32,653 nt of DNA, from the NCBI GenBank assembly GCA_004431415.1, contig QPMI01000367.1, positions 1 through 32,653 of the forward strand, written 5' to 3'. Below the pieces are notes generated by a model that worked only from the letters and a program-made list of their open reading frames with translations, searched no databases and had not been told where the DNA came from. The first letter of the stretch is position 1; every line of letters begins with the position of its first letter. Made by a program: the position numbers and the translations under genes. This document shows positions 1 through 8,688 of the stretch, one piece after another. Source of the DNA: Cyanophora paradoxa (Eukaryota > Glaucocystophyceae > Cyanophorales > Cyanophoraceae).

Positions 1-1
1 G

Positions 2-1145
2 GAGGGGGCGCCGGCCAGCAGCAGAAGAGAGCGGCCGCTCTCCTCCAGGGCGCCGGCGGCCGCGGCCGTGGGCGGCGCCAGGAAGCAGGAGGCGTTGAAG
101 GCGTACGCGGCGCCAGAGCCGCCGCCGGCGAAGGCGTACGCGGCGCGGGAGGCGTACCAGCCGGCCGGCCTGGACGGCGGCGCGAGGCGGCGGCCCTCCT
201 CGGCGCGGCGGGAGCGGGAGCGGGAGCGGGGCGCGGTGCCGTACCCGCGGGGGGGCGGGGCGGGGCGGGATGTGGAGCGGGAGATGGAGGAGGTGGAGGC
301 GTGCCGGCGGCGGCTGCGGGGGGCGCAGGAGCTGCACGGGGAGCTGCGGGCGCAGGCGGAGGAGGCCGAGCGGGAGCTCCAGCGCCGCGACGATCGCGTC
401 CGCGAGCTCCTCGAGGCCCGCCCCGCCCGCCCCGCCCGAGCCGTCCAGCAGCGCTGAGGCCGCGTCAGGTGGCGGGCACGGGCCAGAGGGGCGCCGCAGA
501 GGTGCGGGTGAAGAACGAGGAGCTGCGGGGGGCGCGGGAGGAGGTCCGCCAGCTCGAGGCCCGCCTCGCCCGCCGCGAGGAGGCCGCCCTCGCCCTCGCC
601 GCCAAGGCGCCCCGCCCGCCTTCCCCCTCGCCCCGCCTCGCTTGGCGGGGGTTGAGGCCGGGGGGCAGGTGAGGCCGACGAAGGTGGCGAGCGTGGAGCT
701 GCAGGCCAAGGCCCTCTACGAGCACAGCATCCGCATGGCCCGCGAGCTCGAGCGCCTCTCCAAGGCCGCCCCCGCCGCCGCCAGCAACGCCCAGGCGCCC
801 GCCCCGCCCCGCCCCGCCCCGCCGGAGCCCCGCGGGGCCCCCCGCTGAGGGCGGCGGGGCAGCGGCTGGCGGAGGCGCTGGAGGAGATGGTGGAGGCCGG
901 CGGGCCCTCCGCCTTCGCCGGCCTCGAGATCGAGTGCGCCGCGGGGCGGGGGGGCGGGGAAGGGGCTCGGGGACGGGGCTGATGGGGCGGGGTGCAGGGA
1001 GGAGAACCGGGAGCTGCGGGGGCGGGTGCGGATGCTGGCGAAGGAGGTCCTCGGCCTCCGGGAGGAGCTCGCCCGCCTCGACGCCGCCCTCACCCGCGCC
1101 CAGCCCCCGGCGCCCCCGGCCCCCGCCCCCGGCCCCGCCCCCTGA
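2..1145 (+). CDS. Coiled-coil protein, 5' end outside window
   Basis: The frame is open from the window edge, so the N-terminus is missing and no start can be assigned. Proposed exons are 2-415, 469-606, 669-794, 863-933 and 998-1145 (stop TGA); all phases agree. The visible product, about 300 residues, starts with a low-complexity Ala/Pro stretch containing a repeated KAYAA motif. Charged heptad-like segments follow (for example VRVKNEELRGAREEVRQLEA) and a Pro/Ala tail. Three of the four introns would begin with GC (GAG|gc, AAG|gc, CAG|gc) and one with GT. I do not recognise the family; long Glu/Arg coiled coils are common in cytoskeletal and ciliary proteins, but that is only a guess. It converges on the linker gene downstream. 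Confidence 0.6.
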
Positions 1146-1568
1146 CCCCCAGCTTGCAATTGCCACGTGTTGCCGCTGCTAACAGAAGTTATGCCGCGGG
1201 CAATCATTGCAAATTGGACGCGAATCAACAGCAGGGGACGATCGGATACCAGCAGGGGACGTTAGGGTGTCAGCGTAGAACCCTGCCACACAGCTTCCCA
1301 GACATTTTGTGCTTTGCAAGGCATGTGTGCAAGCAGAGTGTGCTATTGACGAAGCGGAACTGAATCAGACTGGCAAAATTATTATGGTGACACCGACAGG
1401 GTGGCGGAAGAGAACATTCCGGGACCAAGTGGCGAACTATCTAAATCCTGAAGCCCGCATCCCAAATAGCTACAACTCTACAATTGATATCAGCAAGCAC
1501 CCCAACAATGCAACTAAGCAGAAATGCAGAGACGAGGTACGTCGCCAAAAAGGACTAAGCCAGGAGGC
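1146..1568. other. Convergent spacer without a recognised gene
   Basis: This spacer lies between the stop of the coiled-coil gene and the stop of the linker gene. Its GC content is visibly lower than in the flanking exons. Short open frames occur but none has family resemblance or codon bias like its neighbours. It presumably holds both 3' UTRs. No convincing polyadenylation signal was identified. Confidence 0.5.
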
Positions 1569-3792
1569 TTAGTTGCGGCGGGGGACCTTGGCGAGGAAGC
1601 CAGAGTCGACGAGGAAGAGCGGGGCCTTCTGGTACTCGATCGAGAGGCGCTTGGCCGACTCGACCCACTGGGCGGGGTCGCCGTTCTTGGGCGCGAACGA
1701 CGGGGGCGACGCGCGGCGGGGGGTGACGTTGTTGAACATGGAGAAGCCGAGGCGCTGGCGGTACCAGTCCGAGTAGCGGGGGGTCGAGAGCAGGAAGGGG
1801 CGGTCGCCGGTGGCGCGGCCGGCGAGGACGCGCGCGCGCTGGTACGGGACGGTGCAGTCGCCGAAGTTGGTGTTGTACTCGTCCGAGTCCATGACGGCAT
1901 CAACGAAGCCCTCAACGCCCTTGTTGGCGATGACGATCGACCACGCGATCTTCTCCGCCTCGTTGTAGGCGGCGCGCCCGAGGAGGCGCTGGAGGACGAT
2001 CTCGACGAAGCTGCCCCGCTCGTCAGAAAAGGAACGAGGGAGGAAAGCAGGAGGGCCGCACCGGTAGTTGTTGTTGGTCTCGAAGGTCGACTCGAGGAAG
2101 GCGGGGGAGGTGATGAGGCCGCGGATGAACTGCTTCACGGAGATGCGGCCGTTGCGGATCTGGGTCTCGAGGCCCTTCTGGCGGTTGTACTTCTGCACAG
2201 GGAGTGAGAAGGGGCGGAGGAAGAGGTGGCCGAGAGAGGCGCACCAGGTGGTGCACGTTGAAGATCTGGTTGTACGCCTGGTAGATCAGCTCATCGAGCT
2301 GGGCGGCGGACGGCTGGTCGGCGGTGTTGAGGGTCTTGGGGGCATCGGTGGTGATGCGGTCGCCGATGGTCTTGACGCGCCAGTTGTTGGTCGAGGGGGC
2401 GAAGTTGATCATGGGGATGCCGTTGGTCGGGAGGCCGATGGCGGTGGCGCCCTCGCCCTCGACGGTCTTAGCGACCACCTCGAAGTCGCGCGAGGTCTTC
2501 TGGATCACGGGGGTAGCCCAGGTGCGCTCGAAGGGGGTGTCGTAGAAGTCGGCGCCAGTGCCGGTGGTCTTCTTGCGGTAGTTGGCCGGGCGGGCGAGCG
2601 GGTTGGTGTAGTTGGTGTACTTCGAGCGGTAGTACGCCGAGTAGCGGGGGTTCTTCAGGTTGAACGGGGTCTCGCCGATGGCGCGGCCGGCAAGGCGGCG
2701 CGAGCGCTGGTACGGGACGCGGTAGTCGCCTGCAAGTGCGCATGAGCGAACGAGGCCAAAGCCGCGCCGCTTCAGCACGCCAATGCTCACCGAAGTTCTT
2801 GATGTACTCCTCAGAGCTGGTGAGCGCCTCAACGAAGCCCTCAACGCCCTTCTCGGCGATGACGATGGACCACGCGATCTTCTCAGCCTGGTTGTAGACG
2901 GCACGGCCGAGCACGCGCTCAACGACGATCTCGACGAAGCTGTATGCGCAGCCGTATCGTGAGCGAAGCCAACCGGAAGCCAACCCCGAGGATCGCACCG
3001 GTAGTTGGAGTTGGTGTAGAAGTACGAGTCCATGAAGAAGTCAGAGCAGATCAGGCCCTTAACGAACTCGCGGACGTTGATGGTGCCCTGCTTGAGCTGT
3101 GCTGGGCGTCAGCGGCCGCACGAACGTATGCGAACATTCCGGATATCGAAGTCAATCACCTGGGACTCTGTTCATTCCACATCCAAGGACACGCCAGAGG
3201 CGAAATGAGGAAAGGACAAGCGATTAGAACACGAAGACGTGCGCGTACGCGGGCCCGGGACGCCCCATGTGGGTGACGTCACCGGCCGGAGGGAAACGGC
3301 TCACCGAGGGTAGCCTGCTTCGAGGCGGCGATGGTGTTGTGCTCGCCGAAGATCTGGCGGTAAGCCGCGGCGACCTGCACGGGAGAGGCCCGTCAGGGAC
3401 CCTCGGACCGACGCGGCAGTTAGCGGCGGATGGGCATTGCTCACGGCCTCATCGAGCTCCGAGCCGAAGCGGTAGTCAACGATGAAGCCCTCGGACTGCG
3501 AGTCAGTCTGCGAGAGCGTCGGCGTTCGTCCATTCCGGACGGATACGGCGACGCGAGCGGATGGACGTACGGTCGAGGTGCCGAAGCCAGCAACACGGGT
3601 GTTGGTGGTCTTGGGCGCGAACTCGATGATGGGAATGGAAGCCGAGACCTCGAAGACGGGGGCCGCCTTCTCGACCGCAGCCGGGGCCGAGCGGAGGCGG
3701 GCGCCGGCGAACGAGCTGCTGAGCTTGGTGGCGGTCGCCACAGGGGCGACGCGCGAGGCGGCAACGGCGATCGGGGTGGCGAAGGCGGCCAT
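1569..3792 (-). CDS. Plastid-targeted phycobilisome rod-core linker with two tandem CpcG-type domains
   Basis: Eight exons on the minus strand: 3792-3571, 3507-3445, 3374-3305, 3101-2999, 2939-2791, 2729-2245, 2192-2062 and 2010-1569. All introns are GT-AG, and the product is 554 residues. Residues 1 to about 50 form a transit peptide starting MAAF, with the early Phe seen in glaucophyte and red-algal plastid precursors. Two copies of a CpcG-like unit follow. Each opens with an I-P-(I/M)-I-x-F-A-P motif (about residues 53 and 307), has a linker core with NYRFVEIV and LGRA(V/A)YN, and ends near VPYQR. Cyanobacterial CpcG joins phycocyanin rods to the allophycocyanin core and has one such domain, so this protein could contact two rods or a rod and the core. 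It may correspond to the glaucophyte CpcK linkers, but I recall those too loosely to assign the name. The family call is secure; the exact role is inferred. Confidence 0.92.
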
Positions 3793-4363
3793 TTTCCCAG
3801 ACGAACAAACTGAACTGGGTCGAACGAGCTGCCGAGTCTAAACTCGACTTCAATCTGACTTGATTATCCAACGTACCCCCCGGGCGCGCGCCACCAATTC
3901 CGAATCTCTGCCCCCGCTCTCCGGCATTCTCTCGCGCGCTCAGTGCGATTACTGCACACGCGTAGCTACGCCGCTAGCTACGGGGAATCGCGATGGGATC
4001 GGAGGCACTTGCGGCAAGACTTCGAATTCCGAAAAGTTCAAAAGCGAACTTCGGAATTTGGCGGGAAAAGCTTGCCAAAAGTTGAAGCGAACGTACGCGT
4101 GCATATGGGAAGCGCATTGGAGACCGTGTGCATGGCGGTCGGGCGCGGTCGTCGGGAGCGCGCGCCGCGCCGACGCCAGCGCTAGCGCGCGCACCTATAT
4201 AGCTATGGCCGGCGCCGGCGGCGTCTTCTCGCCTAGCTGCAACGCGTCAAGCTGGGCTACATTACTTACGCGTCGAGCTGCATTGCTGAGTCTCTGAGCT
4301 TGCCGGCCGCGGGAGTCGAGCGCTAGCGCTGGCCTCGAGCTCGCAGCGGGCGCGCGCCGGCGC
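3793..4363 (-). promoter_or_regulatory. Upstream region of the linker gene with TATA-like, E2F-like and inverted-repeat elements
   Basis: The spacer is AT-richer than the surrounding exons. A TATA-like CTATATAG lies at about 4195-4202. TTTGGCGGGAAA (4057-4068) matches the classic E2F/DP consensus. An imperfect inverted repeat with arms at 4025-4039 and 4046-4058 (AATTCCGAA...TTCGGAATT) sits directly beside it. The far end must also contain the 3' UTR of the oxidoreductase gene, which ends at 4364. No transcription start can be set from sequence, so function is inferred from position and motif match only. Confidence 0.4.
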
Positions 4364-7300
4364 TCAGAGCTCGAAGGACTCCGTGTGGACGTCGAAGCGG
4401 GCGCCGGCGGTGCGGCCTGCGCGGCGCGCGGCGGCGGCGGCCGAGGCGGTGAGGGAGGCGGGGCCGCATAGGAAGACGGCGACGGGCCCGCCGCCCAGCT
4501 CCCTCGCCCCCTCCGCCGCCTTCAGGAAGACCGCTGCCGCCCCGCGCCCGTCAGTCTAGCGGGCGGGCCCCAGAGGAAAGATTTGAAGGCGAGGCACCGT
4601 CGAGGTTCGGGCGCCCCCGGGCGACAGGCACCGTCAACGCGGCCGCGCCGGCGCCACCCTCGCCGCGCGACCCGCCGTGGGCGCCGTCGCCGCCGGCGGG
4701 TGCCGAGTGAGCGGCGGGGCCCGAGTGAGCGGCGGGGCCCGAGTGAGCGGCGGGGCCCGAGTGGGCGGCGGGGCCCGAGTGGGTGCGGATGAGGTCGATG
4801 GCGATGCCGGGCCCGCCGCTGGCGGCGCTGGCGGGCGTGCGCCCTCCCGGCCGCCCTCCCCGCCGCGGGGCCGCGGCCGCCGGCGCGGGCGGGCGGTCGG
4901 TGACGTGGATCTGGAGGGAGAGGTCGCACCCGCGCACCGCCAGCGCCCGCCGCACCTCCCCCAGCGGCCCTGCGCGGCCCGGCCTCAGGGCCCCGCGCGG
5001 CGTTGCGGGCCGGGGCCGGGGCGGGGCGGGGCGGGGGCGCGCCCTCGAAGATGCGGACGACGGCGGCGTCGCGGGCCGCCCAGCAGAAGACCACCCGCCG
5101 CCCCTGCCGGCGCGTCAGGGGCCCCACAGAGAGGCCGCCCCCGAGCGCGCGGGGGGAGAGGCGGGCCGTGGCGGAGGGGGCGGCGAGGGCGGCGAGGAGG
5201 GTGAGGGCGGGGGTCACGCCGATGCCCCCCACAACGACGACGACGCTCTCGTAGCCGGCGAAGTGCACCGCGGGGCGCCCGTACGCCCCCTCCACCCGCA
5301 CCTCCGGCATCTCCGCCCCGGGGCCCGCCTGCGGGGCGTCAGGCGAGGCGGGGGCGGGGGGCGTCGGGGAGGGCGGGGGAGCGCCTTGGCCAGGGCGTCG
5401 GCGAGAGCGAGGAGGCGGCCGGTGAAGGAGGCGGGGCCGTTGGCCTTGGCGTGGAGCGTGAAGGGCGCCCCGGGGCCCCCGGGCAGCGAGCTGACGGAGA
5501 ACGGGTGCGACTGCAGCCGCGAGACCGCCGGCACCTGCCCCCCCGCCCGACGCGCTCGGCCGGCGGGGCCGCGGGGCGGCGGGGGGCGGGGGGCGGAGGG
5601 ACCTCGAGGAAGACGTACTGGGCGGGCCGGTGCGCGGCAAAGCCCGCCTTCTGCACCTCCAGCCTGCCCCGCCCGTCGGCCCAGAGCCCCGGCCGGCGGC
5701 GCTGGCGGCGCAGGCGGGCTCGCGCACCGGACGATGTCGGTGCCGGGCTCGCGGCGGAGGGCGAGGAGGGCGGCGGGGGCGGAGCGGCGGCGCACGGCGC
5801 GGACCGCCCAGTCGAGCAGGAGCAGCGCCAGGCCCGGGATCGCGTACGGGATGTTCCGCACCCTGTGCAGCAGGCGGCGGGGGTCACGGGCCTCGCTGGT
5901 GACGAGGCGGGGTGGGCGGGGCGTGGCGGGCGGGGCGGGGCGCACTCGTGGATCATGACGAAGGCAAAGGCAACTAGGAAGAGCTGGTGGGCGTAGTAGA
6001 AGAGCTCGAAGGCGCGCCGCCGCACCGGGGGCGCCGCCAGGGCCGCCATCGTGGCGAGGAGGATGCCGGCGATGAGGCCGGCGAGGTTGCGGCGGCCCGA
6101 GGAGGACTCGCTGTTCCAGCGGAGGACGTAGGAGGCCCCCAGGGGCGTGTCCCGGTCGAAGTGCACGAACATGAGCGCCCCGTGGATCCACACCGTCGTC
6201 ACGAAGAGCACCGCCGCCCACCGGTGGTACTGCCCGCCGCCGGCCCCGCCCGCCGGTGAGTGCCGGTCGCGGGGCGGGCGGGGGGGACGGGGACGGACGC
6301 GGAGGGCGCGCTCCCAGGAGATGCCGAAGAGGGGGAGCCAGAGGGAGGTGCGGGCGACGGGCAGCAGCACGAAGAGCAGCTGCAGCTGCGCCATCCCCGC
6401 GAACGCGTCCGCCGCCGCCCCCACCCCCGTCGACTGGCCCCGCGCCCCGCCCCCTCGCGCCCGCACGGGGGCGGGTCGAGCGGGCGAGGTGGGGAAGGGC
6501 GGGAGAGGCGCGCCTTGGCGCTGTAGCGGCCGTAGTACGCGCCCCAGGTGCCGAGGAGCCCGAGGTAGAGGAGGCCGACCAGGAGCCCTCCCGCGCTCGC
6601 GTCGGTCGCCGGCCGCAGCGGCTGCCGCCCCCGGGTCAGAGAGGGGCGGGGCGGGCGGGGGAGGGAAGGCAGGGCGCCTTGGCCTGGCGCAAGAGGGCGC
6701 TGAAGGGGGTGCGGGTCGGAGCGGCGGCGACGGCAAGGCCGGCGAGCAGCGCGGCCCCCGTGAAGATCCCCAGCGCAACGTAGTTGTACCTGCCGCGCGG
6801 CCATCGCGGACTGACCCGATCCGGGGGGGGCGCCGGGCCCCGCGCGCGCGCACGGGAAGGAGGGGTACGGGTTGGCGAGCTCGGAGTCGCCGGCGCCGGT
6901 CCCCGGGGAGAGGAGGCCGGAGCCTGCGGAGTGCTCGGGGCGGGGGCCGGGGCGGCGGGGGCGGGGGCGGGCACGGGAGTAGTCGACGGGGAGGCCGACG
7001 TCCAAAGTCTGCGCCTCCAGCGCGCCCTGCAGCGACGCCACCGCCTCCTCCACGCTCCGCCCCGCCCCCTCCCCCGCACCCTCGATCTGCACGCCCCGCC
7101 GCCTCAGCGCCGGCAACGAGGGGCCGACGCGGCGGGTGCCCGGAATGTGACGACGATGCTGCCCGGCATGACGTTGATGATCTCGATGCGGGCGGGGTCC
7201 ACCTGCCGCGGCGGCGTGAGGCGGCGCGCGCGAGGCGCGCTGCGATGACGTGCCCCCGCGGCGGCCGCGACGCCCCTGCGGAAGGCCTGCTCGGCGCTCG

Positions 7301-8462
7301 ACGCCTCCGCCTGCAGCCGCTGCGGCGGAGGCGAGGCCGCCGGCGCCGCCGGCGCCGCCGCTCTGTCGCCGCTGCCGTCGTCCTCCGCCTCGCCGGGGCG
7401 GTCCCCGCGCCGGAGCAGGCGCCGCGACGGGGCCGGCCCCGCCGGCGCCGACCAGCGCGCGAAGTCTGCATTGAGCACGATCTGCGGCGCAGCGTCCAGT
7501 TGAGATGCAAGCTGAGCGGGCTGGAAAGGGGAGGCTCGCCCGGATAGGGGCGCTCGGTGGCTCCTGGACGCCGGGCTGCCCCGAGGCTGCCGGCCCGGGG
7601 CTTGCGCCGCCCTGCACGCAGCCCGGGGAGGTGGGAACGCTGCGAGGGGCGCGAGCTCAAGGTTCGACGGCGCGTGCGCGTAGAGCGACGGCGAAGGAAA
7701 GGACCTGTCGGCGAAGCCGGGGTGCGAGATATCCGTCGTCCGCAGCGGGTTCGCGCCAACGCTCCACGTGCAGCACGGATCTGACGTAACGTCAGCCCTG
7801 CTCGAGCTGGCGGCGGCGTGCCGCACTGCGCAGCGCACCGCCCAACTCCCAGCCGTTGCTGAACCCGTCGCCGTCGCTGTCCTGCCTGCGCGAGATCTAC
7901 GTCAGGGCGATCAAAAGCATCCGGGTTGCCATCGCGATCGACGGCACCTGCACAGCTCGGACGTCCACTGATGCCCAGCGGCTGCGAAGGCCCGTCCGAA
8001 CGCGTTCAGCGCGCCCCCTCCGCCGGGATTAACGTGGCCGACGCCGGCGAACGACTGGCCGTTCCTTCTCACGCTCCCACCATTAGGGATCTGCGCCTGG
8101 TAGCTGCGCACGCGCGTCAGCGGTGCTCAATTGCAAGTCAAGCGGTTGGGAGAGCGCGTCAGGATCTAGCTCGACGTTGAAGAAAGAGAGCGAGGAGGCT
8201 GTTCTGAGAACGCTCGCAAGTCTGCGTGACGGCCACTCGCACGCGCGGGCTCGGCGTGCAAGCCCGCGGTGCCGCGCAGCGCGCGCAGCGCACGCAGCGC
8301 GCGCAGCGCGCGGCGCTTGTCACGCGCGGTGAGGATAACCTCTGAATGGCATCCAGAATGCGGCACAACCGGGCCGATGAGGGACCACACGCACGTTGGA
8401 AAGCTTAGGGCTGGCAGGACGCAGAGGAAGAGGAGAATGCAGCAGCCCGTCGAAGATCTCAT
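4364..8462 (-). CDS. Secreted temptin domain fused to a ferric-reductase/NADPH-oxidase-type transmembrane protein
   Basis: Sixteen exons with consistent phases: 8462-8395, 8103-7948, 7885-7839, 7780-7254, 7202-7140, 7086-6854, 6789-6678, 6621-6514, 6433-6299, 6229-5946, 5862-5728, 5663-5603, 5534-5385, 5328-5043, 4969-4598 and 4533-4364; about 968 residues. Order: signal peptide (1 to about 20, CCILLFLCVLPALS); temptin domain (YQAQIPNGG, GVGHVNPGGGGALNAFG, DSDGDGFSNGWELG, DPCCTW); a SEA-like segment (ARIEIINVMPGSIVVTF); seven hydrophobic helices. Haem histidine pairs lie in YHRW...WIHG and YYAHQ...MIHE. The FAD motif is HPFSVSS, the NAD(P)H motifs are GGIGVTP and LCGP, and the C-terminus is FDVHTESFEL. 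Signal peptide plus seven helices puts the temptin domain outside and the flavin domain in the cytosol. The enzyme should pass electrons from NAD(P)H outward to oxygen or ferric iron; the acceptor is not decidable. Exon 4 may hide another in-frame intron. Six introns use GC donors. Confidence 0.85.
4705..4785 (-). repeat. In-frame 18-bp tandem repeat encoding HSGPAA units
   Basis: An 18-bp unit (GAGTGAGCGGCGGGGCCC on the plus strand) is repeated about four to five times. Read on the minus strand it encodes HSGPAA four times plus a degenerate copy. It falls inside the NAD(P)H-binding half of the oxidoreductase, in an insertion between the helix after the FCWAAR strand and the final GRPNL/CGP block. 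The insertion is low-complexity and probably a flexible loop, likely to vary in length between strains. Confidence 0.85.
8266..8325. repeat. GCGCAGCGC simple repeat in intron 1 of the oxidoreductase gene
   Basis: Short overlapping copies of GCGCAGCGC and CACGCAGC fill part of the 291-bp first intron (8104-8394), the longest intron of this gene. The block is self-complementary in places. Nothing suggests a coding role. Confidence 0.6.
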
Positions 8463-8688
8463 CGTGGAGGGACGAGGCTGCGTGCGTGATTCGATCGTGA
8501 TCTACTACCCCCTTTCTAGCCTCAACAGAAGGCCCTCTACCCCAGTTACGTATACGCGTGGCCCGGTAGGCCGGTTCCATAGGACATTTCGCATCAACTA
8601 GTACAAAGACAGCTGCAGAGGCTGTTCAATTGCAAAGACAGAGGCCAGGCAAGCGCGTCGGCCTGCAGCGCCGCGGCCCGTCGGCAGG
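8463..8688. promoter_or_regulatory. Divergent promoter region between the oxidoreductase and RING-protein genes
   Basis: The two predicted start codons face away from each other across 226 bp, so both promoters and 5' UTRs must lie here or overlap the genes. The left part is markedly AT-richer than the coding flanks. No TATA box was recognised. Confidence 0.5.

Noticed and set aside
1309-1572. 87-residue open frame in the first convergent spacer
   Set aside because: No ATG at its start, composition unlike neighbouring genes, no domain, and it overlaps the stop of the linker gene.
5339-7759. Very long open frame antisense or out of frame across the oxidoreductase gene
   Set aside because: High GC content removes stop codons in all frames. 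The Arg/Pro-rich product has no motif, while the spliced frame contains all ferric-reductase landmarks.
8266-8325. CRISPR-like or structured RNA element from regular GCGCAGCGC spacing
   Set aside because: Units are very short, imperfect and lack spacers. It is a simple repeat inside a spliceosomal intron.
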